Below are positions 1 through 6,664 of a stretch of 6,664 bases of DNA, one piece after another; the first letter of the stretch is position 1, and each line of letters begins with the position of its first letter. This DNA is from an uncultured Saprospiraceae bacterium. GTDB lineage: Bacteria; Bacteroidota; Bacteroidia; Chitinophagales; Saprospiraceae. The position numbers and the translations under genes are program-made. Under the pieces are notes generated by a model, which saw nothing but the letters and a program-made list of their open reading frames with translations, searched no databases and had not been told where the DNA came from. The DNA lies in NCBI GenBank assembly GCA_937921525.1, contig CAKZUM010000073.1, positions 1 through 6,664 on the forward strand, given 5' to 3'.

Positions 1-1854
<1,854 letters not shown>

Positions 1855-1881
1855 AATACTGATGTAATTCTCTTCAGATTC

Positions 1882-1898
1882 GACCAAAACTATTGGTC
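1882..1898. promoter_or_regulatory. Dyad overlapping a putative -7 box of the minus-strand gene
   Basis: GACCAA and TTGGTC form perfect 6-bp inverted arms around a 5-bp spacer, 28 bp upstream of the ATG at 1854. Read on the minus strand, positions 1892-1885 are TAGTTTTG, an exact match to the Bacteroidota -7 consensus TAnnTTTG. No matching -33 TTG is seen at the usual distance, so the promoter call is weak. The overlap of dyad and box would fit an operator, but this is inferred from sequence symmetry alone. Confidence 0.35.
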
Positions 1899-2158
1899 AA
1901 TTTAAGCTTGTTGGAATTTTTGGACGATCAAGGAGAAAGGAGTCTATAATTCTATAGCTATAGGGTAAAACAAACGGGTATTTTTTCCAGATCCCTATTT
2001 TTAGGCGACAAGATAATAAATTTTCCAGTTATACCACTATTCCTTACAGAATAAGCTGATTTATTAGTCAATCTATGAAGTTGTTTAAGAATGTAGACTG
2101 CGGTTAGTTGTAAGTGCTTGATCGTTAGGACATAGCGTTTTTTATTTTTCGTAGCCTC

Positions 2159-2324
2159 ACACTACTGGACATTTTAAAGAGCAGAAGAATAGAGAACAGA
2201 GAATAGAGAGCAGAGAGTAGAGACAGATTTCGTTTAAAAAATGACGAAATTTCATAGTTTTTTAAACGAAATCTATCTCTGTTCTCGCTTCTCTGCTCTC
2301 TGTTCTAAAAATGTCCAGTAGTGT
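2159..2324. repeat. 166-bp MITE/REP-like palindromic element
   Basis: The outer arms are a perfect 17-bp inverted pair: ACACTACTGGACATTTT at 2159-2175 and its complement at 2308-2324. The inner arms are a perfect 16-bp pair: GATTTCGTTTAAAAAA at 2226-2241 and its complement at 2258-2273, closing on a 16-nt loop. Between them the left strand is a purine-rich heptad repeat (GARYAGA) of about 50 nt, and the right strand is its imperfect pyrimidine-rich counterpart of about 34 nt. As one strand it could fold into a long bulged hairpin. The form resembles a non-autonomous mobile or REP-type element. There is no transposase and no obvious target-site duplication, so mobility is inferred. It lies upstream of both genes, so a terminator role is unlikely. 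Confidence 0.75.
2179..2227. repeat. Purine heptad tandem repeat GARYAGA (left arm of the hairpin)
   Basis: Successive units are GAGCAGA, one extra A, then GAATAGA, GAACAGA, GAATAGA, GAGCAGA, GAGTAGA and a shortened GACAGA. TA-type and CA-type heptads partly alternate. The complementary arm at 2272-2306 holds about five related heptads on the minus strand (GAACAGA, GAGCAGA, GAAGCGA, GAACAGA, GATAGA). The two arms therefore differ in copy number as well as sequence, as expected if heptads are gained and lost by slippage. Confidence 0.8.
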
Positions 2325-2422
2325 ATATACATTTTTAAACAACTTCTAAGTATAAATCTGACGAAGAACATCTAAATAGACTTTTGTCTATTATGTACAT
2401 AAAGAATAGATTAATAAAAGCT

Positions 2423-2449
2423 TTTGAGAACGCAGAGGTTGTAATTTTG
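2423..2449 (+). promoter_or_regulatory. Candidate Bacteroidota promoter for the giant secreted protein
   Basis: TAATTTTG at 2442-2449 matches the -7 consensus TAnnTTTG. TTTG at 2423-2426 could serve as the -33 element, although the 15-bp gap is shorter than usual. The box lies 111 bp upstream of the ATG at 2561. The short consensus and AT-rich surroundings make chance matches likely. Confidence 0.3.
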
Positions 2450-2560
2450 ATATACCAAAACTAAAAATGTCTCTTTGGAACAAAATATTATATGTAAACA
2501 CTTAGCTATACAGAGATTATAGTCCATTGTGGCATAGAAATATCCAAAACCGATTACTCA

Positions 2561-2626
2561 ATGACCTACTTACACAAATTAATACTTGTATTAATATGGG
2601 CTATAGTGCCGTTTATGGTACATGCC
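2561..2626 (+). other. Sec signal peptide
   Basis: Residues 1-22 have a short N-region with His5 and Lys6, a hydrophobic core (LILVLIWAIVPFMV) and a small residue at the likely cut site VHA|S (after Ala22). The mature protein would begin in a Ser/Pro-rich stretch before Cys31. There is no lipobox cysteine right after the core, so a lipoprotein is unlikely. Confidence 0.85.
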
Positions 2627-5600
2627 TCTTTGTCTTCCCCTCCGCTTTCTTGCCCTACAGATTCTCTTCAAATCACGCTTCAATCCTCTAATCTTTGCAG
2701 TAGGTCACCAATTGAATTTCAAGCCAATCTATTAAATACCAATTTAGTATGGGACTATGGGGACGGAACTGTGAATAATGGCTTGGCTGATGGACATGCC
2801 ACCCATATTTATTTAGAGCCAGGGGACTACACCGTTTCTGCAACGGCAGACTATGGCGATGAATGTTATGAAACGCAAACCATCAATATTCAAGTACTAA
2901 CTAATGAAGTGGATTTTACTTATCAAGTTTATAACAAAACGGTCACTTTCACCGCCATCCCAAGTCCATATTCTGCTATCGAACGGTATAACTGGAATTT
3001 GGGAGATGGCGCTTTAGCTTCTGGCTTAACGACTAACTTAGAGTATACCTATCTTAAAAATGGAGAATATACGGTTACGTTAATAGGAGAAGGGGCTTGT
3101 ATGTCCGCCCCAACAATTAAAACAATAATGGTCGGTACTCCACCAAGTCCAGAAGATAGTCCTACCGCTTGTTCGGATGGATTAGATAATGATGGGGATG
3201 GTTTGATTGATTGCGAAGACTCAGAATGCGAGTGTATTTGTACTAGAGGTTCTTTTGGTTGTTGTGATGATTTCACCGCAGAATTTAACATACTACATGC
3301 TACTCCGGGAGGAAGCGATGGCCAGATTACTATAATCCCTTCTGGTGGTAGTGGTAAAGCGGAGAACTATCAAGTAACATGGGATATAAGCCCAGCACCA
3401 ATTGGATTGGAAGCCAAAGATTTAGCACCAGGTAATTATACAGTAACGGTAACAGATACAGCCTACGGATGTAGTTTATCTTTCAACTTGACGGTAACAG
3501 AAGATAACTGTCGGACTATTGACATGACTACCACAGTAGACATTATCAGTCCAGCTATTTGTGATAATAACAATGGTTCGGCAAGCGTACAACATATAGG
3601 GGGAACTGCCCCCTATACCTACTTATGGAGTGACGCATCTACAGGTACTACCGCTACTAATCTTGCCTCTGGTACACAAACAGTAACGGTAACAGATGCT
3701 AGTGGATGTTTTAATGTGCAAGAATTTGAGATGAGTAGCACCGCACAAGAAGTGAATGCCCAGTTTTTATATGAGATCACTTCTGACAGTATTCTGTTTA
3801 CCAATCTTTCCTCTGGCCCTGTCAGTAGTAATCAATGGACCTTTAATACCCCAGACCCTATAAGAAATAATCGAGTACCATTACCTCCAGCAGGCAATTA
3901 TGAAATTTGCCTTATTGTAGAAAATGACTGCGGCACCACCAATCAAGTATGCCAAACCATAGGCATTGCACCTGAATGTGCATCAGAAGTATTAACCATT
4001 AACGTTTTAGATGGACAATTAAAGTATTGCACCCGTGAGCCAGTTTTCTTATCTACCAATGTAACTGCCGAAAAATATACTTGGTTTTTCGGGGATACCA
4101 ATGCCTTCACAGGTTCAGAATCTACCACCTCTGGAAGTGCTTTGGGCAATACCAGTCACCTATACTTTGAGGCGATTAATCCTGAAGTAACATTAATTGT
4201 AGATTATGGAAACGGCTGTATGGATAGCACTTCTATTCAGCTAGAAATCCAAAGTTCAGCAGCAGATTTTTCGTATACTGTTACTGATGGCATTGGGCAA
4301 TTCATAGCCGATACCACAGAATTTATCTCGAAGTACACTTGGTTGTTTGTTGGACCAACGACCTCTGCTAGTGCATCTGGAAGAATGGTCGATTTTTCTT
4401 TTCCAGAATCAGGAGAATATACCGTCACTTTAATGCCTACTGGAAACTGTGATGCGATGATAACCCAAAAGATCGTATTAGCACAGACGAATAACACCCC
4501 AGAAAATACGCCTAGAGCTTGTTCTGATGGATTAGATAATGACGGTGATGGTTTATTAGATTGTGAAGATTCCGATTGTCAATGTCCAGATTGCCCAACG
4601 GATTTAATTTTAGAAAGTCAGATTGATATTGATAATTTTCCAATTAGCTACCCTACTTGTACGACTATACCTGGGGATGTAATCATTCAATCCGTGAATA
4701 GTGATATTAACAATTTAGACGCCTTAAATCAAATAACAGAAATTGGGGGTAGTTTGGTAATAGTAGAAAACCCAGCACTTGAAAACCTGTCTGGTATAGA
4801 CCAACTAATATCAATTGGAAAAGACTTTGAAATTGATCAGAATCCCTTACTCACAAACCTGCATGATCTATCCAGATTAACCTCTATAGGCGGCACCTTT
4901 GCTATTGGAGAAAACATTAATCTAAGTCAACTTTTCAGTCCTAACAATAATCAATTTAATCGTATCGGAGGTGATTTTCTTTTGTACGGAGATACTTGGT
5001 TGGCGAATTTGCACTCTTTAGAAAATCTTTCCTCTATTGGTGGATCTTTAGAAATTGCCAATCAAAGTATTTTATTAAGCTTAGAAGGATTAGATAATAT
5101 CACTAGTATAGAGGGTAGTCTTTTATTAAGTAATAATAGCCAACTAAGAACCTTAAGTGCTTTGATTATTTTAGGAAATATAGATGGGGAAATACTAGTA
5201 ACAAATAATCCTAATCTAACGACTTTATCAGGAATAGATAATATTCAAACAAGTGGAATTTCAAAAATAAGTTTACAATCTTCTACTACCTTATCTTACT
5301 GTTCGGTAAATAGTGTTTGCAATTTTATTGCAGCAGCTGGCAATGTAAAGGTCTTGGATAATGCCACAGGTTGTGCAACTCCAGAAGAAATAGCGGCTGC
5401 ATGTTTAGACCCCTCGTTGCCAGAGATATTTGTAGATTATCCTTGGTTGTCTGATTTGGTGAATCCTGCTAATTGTTCTAATGAACAAATTACGGAATAT
5501 AAAACGGGAAGCGGTTCCATCTTTTTATTGGTTACAACTCCACTTAGTAGTATCACCTATAATACATCTGGTCAAGTATGGTGTACCAGCACCCCCACTT

Positions 5601-6664
5601 ATAATTGTCAATCTTTTTATACAATTGATGAGGTGATACGGGTTTGGGATTGTAACGGATCAATTGTAATAGACCAAGATGAGGATGGAACACCTTTTCC
5701 TGAAGATCCCGATGATAATGATCCTTGTATTCCTGATAATACGGTGGCTAACTGTGATACGAATATAGTGGTGGAACGTCCTACTATTTTTATTGAATAT
5801 CCTTGGCTAACTGATTTAGTAGATGTCAATGATTGTGAAGGCGTTTCTATTTTAGCATACCAGTCGGGTAGTTTCATTTATGTATTAGTAGACACACCAA
5901 GTAGCTCTATTTTATATAATGAGCAAGGCAACTTGTATTGTACGAATGGCACTGGATTGAACTGTTTGGATTTCTATGTCGTTTCAGATACGTTAAATAC
6001 TTGGCAATGTGGCCCCTCTCCTGTAGATGCAGATATGGATGGTACAATTGCTATAGATGATCCAGATGATAATGATCCTTGTGTGCCTGATAATACAGTA
6101 GCTAATTGTAATGTCTCAATAGTAGATGTCGATCAAGACGGTACGCCTGCAACGGACGATCCAGATGACAACGATCCGTGTATTCCCGATAATACCGTTA
6201 CAAATTGTAATACCAATGGCGGTAATGTTCCCCCCACATTCTTTGAGGACTATCCTTGGCTAAATGATTTAGTAGATGTCAATGATTGTGAAGGTGTTTC
6301 TATTTTAGCATACCAGTCGGGTAGTTTCATTTATGTATTAGTAGACATACCAAGTAGCTCTATTTTATATAATGAGCAAGGCAATTTGTATTGTACTAAT
6401 GGCACTGGATTGAATTGTTTGGATTTCTATGTCGTTTCAGATACGTTGAATACTTGGCAATGTGGCCCCTCTCCTGTAGATGCAGATATGGATGGTACAA
6501 TTGCTATAGATGATCCAGATGATAATGATCCTTGTGTGCCTGATAATACTGTGGCCAATTGTAATGTCTCAATAGTAGATGTCGATCAAGACGGTACGCC
6601 TGCAACGGACGATCCAGATGACAACGATCCGTGTATTCCCGATAATACCGTTACAAATTGTAAT
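2561..6664 (+). CDS. Giant secreted multidomain adhesin-like protein (3' end off window)
   Basis: The frame is open for 1368 codons to the window edge. ATG 2561 is the first ATG after an upstream in-frame TAA and is followed directly by a signal peptide, so the start is well supported. There is no Shine-Dalgarno match, as is usual in Bacteroidota. Modules by residue: signal peptide 1-22; PKD 31-113 (WDYGDGT at 64) and 117-191 (WNLGDG at 145); DNDGDG loop 203-223; SprB-like repeats 242-314 and 326-391; divergent PKD-like domains about 399-470, 473-564 and 569-640; second DNDGDG loop 653-673; Receptor-L-like domain 681-948; then YPWL domains from 960, 1080 and 1231, each followed by acidic TSP3-like segments. 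Proteins of this type are normally exported by the type IX system with a C-terminal sorting domain, which would lie outside the window. No catalytic domain is seen; adhesion or surface binding is inferred. Confidence 0.93.
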   Translation, partial: MTYLHKLILVLIWAIVPFMVHASLSSPPLSCPTDSLQITLQSSNLCSRSPIEFQANLLNTNLVWDYGDGTVNNGLADGHATHIYLEPGDYTVSATADYGDECYETQTINIQVLTNEVDFTYQVYNKTVTFTAIPSPYSAIERYNWNLGDGALASGLTTNLEYTYLKNGEYTVTLIGEGACMSAPTIKTIMVGTPPSPEDSPTACSDGLDNDGDGLIDCEDSECECICTRGSFGCCDDFTAEFNILHATPGGSDGQITIIPSGGSGKAENYQVTWDISPAPIGLEAKDLAPGNYTVTVTDTAYGCSLSFNLTVTEDNCRTIDMTTTVDIISPAICDNNNGSASVQHIGGTAPYTYLWSDASTGTTATNLASGTQTVTVTDASGCFNVQEFEMSSTAQEVNAQFLYEITSDSILFTNLSSGPVSSNQWTFNTPDPIRNNRVPLPPAGNYEICLIVENDCGTTNQVCQTIGIAPECASEVLTINVLDGQLKYCTREPVFLSTNVTAEKYTWFFGDTNAFTGSESTTSGSALGNTSHLYFEAINPEVTLIVDYGNGCMDSTSIQLEIQSSAADFSYTVTDGIGQFIADTTEFISKYTWLFVGPTTSASASGRMVDFSFPESGEYTVTLMPTGNCDAMITQKIVLAQTNNTPENTPRACSDGLDNDGDGLLDCEDSDCQCPDCPTDLILESQIDIDNFPISYPTCTTIPGDVIIQSVNSDINNLDALNQITEIGGSLVIVENPALENLSGIDQLISIGKDFEIDQNPLLTNLHDLSRLTSIGGTFAIGENINLSQLFSPNNNQFNRIGGDFLLYGDTWLANLHSLENLSSIGGSLEIANQSILLSLEGLDNITSIEGSLLLSNNSQLRTLSALIILGNIDGEILVTNNPNLTTLSGIDNIQTSGISKISLQSSTTLSYCSVNSVCNFIAAAGNVKVLDNATGCATPEEIAAACLDPSLPEIFVDYPWLSDLVNPANCSNEQITEYKTGSGSIFLLVTTPLSSITYNTSGQVWCTSTPTYNCQSFYTIDEVIRVWDCNGSIVIDQDEDGTPFPEDPDDNDPCIPDNTVANCDTNIVVERPTIFIEYPWLTDLVDVNDCEGVSILAYQSGSFIYVLVDTPSSSILYNEQGNLYCTNGTGLNCLDFYVVSDTLNTWQCGPSPVDADMDGTIAIDDPDDNDPCVPDNTVANCNVSIVDVDQDGTPATDDPDDNDPCIPDNTVTNCNTNGGNVPPTFFEDYPWLNDLVDVNDCEGVSILAYQSGSFIYVLVDIPSSSILYNEQGNLYCTNGTGLNCLDFYVVSDTLNTWQCGPSPVDADMDGTIAIDDPDDNDPCVPDNTVANCNVSIVDVDQDGTPATDDPDDNDPCIPDNTVTNCN
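2651..3133 (+). other. Two PKD domains
   Basis: The first (2651-2899) carries WDYGDGT and the closing strand PGDYTVSATADYGDEC. The second (2909-3133) carries WNLGDG and NGEYTVTLIGEGAC. The W-x-x-G-D-G turn and the G-x-Y-T-V-x-x strand are the PKD hallmarks. These Ig-like beta-sandwich domains usually act as spacers or binding modules in exported proteins. Confidence 0.85.
3167..3229 (+). other. First CSDGLDNDGDG calcium-loop-like motif
   Basis: Residues 203-223 read ACSDGLDNDGDG, then LIDCEDSEC. The D-x-D-x-D-G spacing is like an EF-hand or TSP3 calcium loop, and cysteines flank it. It is nearly repeated at 4517-4579, and both copies follow a short Pro/Thr/Glu linker (PSPEDSPT here, NTPENTPR there). 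Each seems to mark a boundary between blocks of domains. Calcium binding is inferred. Confidence 0.75.
3284..3733 (+). other. Two SprB-like repeats
   Basis: Repeat one (3284-3502) shows the start TPGGSDGQITI and the end PGNYTVTVTDTAYGC. Repeat two (3536-3733) shows NNNGSASV, GGTAPYTYLWSD and TVTVTDASGC. The G-G-x-x-P-Y-x-Y-x-W and T-V-T-V-T-D-x-x-G-C signatures match the SprB repeat family, named after a gliding adhesin. The family is widespread in Bacteroidota surface proteins, so gliding is not implied. Confidence 0.85.
3755..4480 (+). other. Three divergent PKD-like beta-sandwich domains
   Basis: Approximate blocks are 3755-3970 (core SNQWTFNTP, then AGNYEICLIVENDC), 3977-4252 (core KYTWFFGDT, then VTLIVDYGNGC) and 4265-4480 (core KYTWLFVGP, then SGEYTVTLMPTGNC). 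Each keeps the central Trp strand and the terminal strand ending in N-D-C, N-G-C or G-N-C. The G-D-G turn is lost or altered. Boundaries are estimates. Confidence 0.6.
4517..4579 (+). other. Second CSDGLDNDGDG calcium-loop-like motif
   Basis: Residues 653-673 read ACSDGLDNDGDG, then LLDCEDSDC. Over 21 residues only two differ from the first copy (I to L and E to D). The codons differ at several places, so it is an old duplication or a conserved motif rather than a recent copy. It separates the PKD/SprB block from the Receptor-L-like domain. Confidence 0.75.
4601..5404 (+). other. Receptor-L / leucine-rich-like beta-helix domain
   Basis: Residues 681-948 repeat a pattern of about 20-25 residues: I-G-G-x-L/F-x-I, then N-P-x-L-x-x-L, then a G/L-x-x-L-x-S-I turn. 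Examples are ITEIGGSLVIVENPALENLS, LTSIGGTFAIGENINLSQL and LSSIGGSLEIANQSILLSL. It starts with PTCTTIPGDVII and ends in a Cys-containing cap (YCSVNSVC, then GCATPEEIAAAC). This matches the Receptor L-domain-like repeats common in Bacteroidota secreted proteins. Its ligand is unknown. Confidence 0.75.
5438..5797 (+). repeat. YPWL module, copy 0 (diverged)
   Basis: This 120-codon unit has a four-cysteine domain (5438-5653) with YPWLSDLVNPANC, an aromatic-rich core, VWC, YNC, SFY and VWDC. It is followed by one acidic segment (5672-5758): DQDEDGTPFPEDPDDNDPC, then IPDNTVANC. It clearly shares the framework of the next two modules but is diverged. It is shorter by one acidic segment. Confidence 0.85.
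5798..6250 (+). repeat. YPWL module, copy 1 (453-bp tandem unit)
   Basis: This 151-codon unit has the four-cysteine domain at 5798-6010 (YPWLTDLVDVNDC, LYC, LNC, WQC). It is followed by two acidic TSP3-like segments at 6026-6211 (DADMDGTIAIDDPDDNDPC and DVDQDGTPATDDPDDNDPC), each closed by PDNTV and NCN. A 13-residue linker (TNGGNVPPTFFED) leads to the next copy. The period to copy 2 is exactly 453 bp. Confidence 0.92.
6251..6664 (+). repeat. YPWL module, copy 2 (cut by window end)
   Basis: By my count 414 bases align to copy 1 without gaps and with 10 differences (about 97.6% identity). Eight are synonymous and two change residues (T to N after YPWL, T to I in VDTP/VDIP). The last 108 bases are identical. 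The window stops exactly where copy 1 enters its linker, so further copies may follow. Confidence 0.92.

Larger units (their letters stand above)
2077..2346. repeat. Outer 19-bp inverted pair enclosing the hairpin element
   Basis: GAAGTTGTTTAAGAATGTA at 2077-2095 is the reverse complement of 2328-2346 with one mismatch. The pair encloses the 166-bp element asymmetrically: 63 nt separate it on the left and only 3 nt on the right. Similarity just outside the arms is weak. Either the true element is the whole 270 bp, with the 63-nt segment unpaired or inserted, or the smaller element landed inside an older inverted repeat. Confidence 0.6.
1855..2560. other. 706-bp intergenic region between divergent genes
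   Basis: No credible coding sequence is seen on either strand. The region should hold the promoters of both flanking genes. It contains the dyad at 1882-1898, a 12-bp palindrome CTATAGCTATAG at 1952-1963, the nested palindromic element at 2077-2346, a small hairpin AATAGAC-TTTT-GTCTATT at 2375-2392, and a candidate -7 box at 2442-2449. I see nothing recognisable in about 1964-2076 or 2450-2560 beyond AT-rich DNA. No tRNA, rRNA or riboswitch was recognised. Confidence 0.8.

Noticed and set aside
2159..2324. Transcription terminator
   Set aside because: The hairpin lies upstream of both divergent genes, so no transcript is known to end there, and it is far longer than an intrinsic terminator.
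2077..2346. Retron, CRISPR array or complete insertion sequence
   Set aside because: There is no reverse transcriptase, transposase or Cas gene, no array of direct repeats with spacers, and no space for a transposase in 270 bp.
3049..5877. Several minus-strand open frames of 61-86 codons
   Set aside because: All are antisense to the long plus-strand gene, whose domains are clear and continuous. None shows its own domain or start context.
2561..6664. Calling the gene sprB
   Set aside because: Only two SprB-like repeats are present among many other modules, and the family is common in Bacteroidota surface proteins. No orthology can be claimed.
5798..6664. Frameshift or pseudogene in the repeat array
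   Set aside because: All module starts fall in the same reading frame, and the 453-bp period is a multiple of three with no stop codon.

Overview
The window reads as a chromosomal piece of a Bacteroidota bacterium, probably of the Saprospiria/Lewinella/Aureispira type. The grounds are AT-rich DNA, no clear Shine-Dalgarno sequences, TAnnTTTG promoter-like boxes, and a very large secreted protein made of PKD, SprB-type, Receptor-L-type and calcium-binding repeat modules. The taxonomic placement is inferred from these traits; no marker gene is present.

There are two genes, transcribed away from each other, and each runs off one edge. On the left (positions 1-1854, minus strand) are the first 618 codons of a protein with three pairs of YegP/DUF1508-like repeats, a roughly 200-residue Lys/Pro/Asn/Gln-rich linker holding a pure run of 20 CAA (Gln) codons, and a single transmembrane helix. 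The rest of the protein lies outside the window. On the right (2561-6664, plus strand) are the first 1368 codons of a giant exported protein. Its order is signal peptide, two PKD domains, a Cys-flanked DNDGDG loop, two SprB-like repeats, three divergent PKD-like domains, a second DNDGDG loop, a Receptor-L/leucine-rich-like domain, and then a repeating module of a four-cysteine 'YPWL' domain followed by acidic thrombospondin-type-3-like segments. The last two modules are a 453-bp tandem duplication about 97.6% identical in DNA, and the window ends inside the array.

Between the genes is a 706-bp non-coding stretch. Its main content is a nested palindrome: a 166-bp hairpin-forming, MITE- or REP-like element (2159-2324) with 17-bp perfect outer arms, purine-rich heptad arms and 16-bp perfect inner arms. 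An outer, nearly perfect 19-bp inverted pair encloses it (2077-2095 and 2328-2346). Weak promoter candidates sit at each end of the stretch.

Nothing shows that the two genes work together; they are divergent neighbours. The right-hand protein is most likely a cell-surface or secreted adhesin-like product of the type IX secretion system. The left-hand protein is most likely envelope-anchored. The least described items are the YPWL four-cysteine domain with its recent duplication, the nested palindromic element, and the DUF1508-polyQ-transmembrane architecture.
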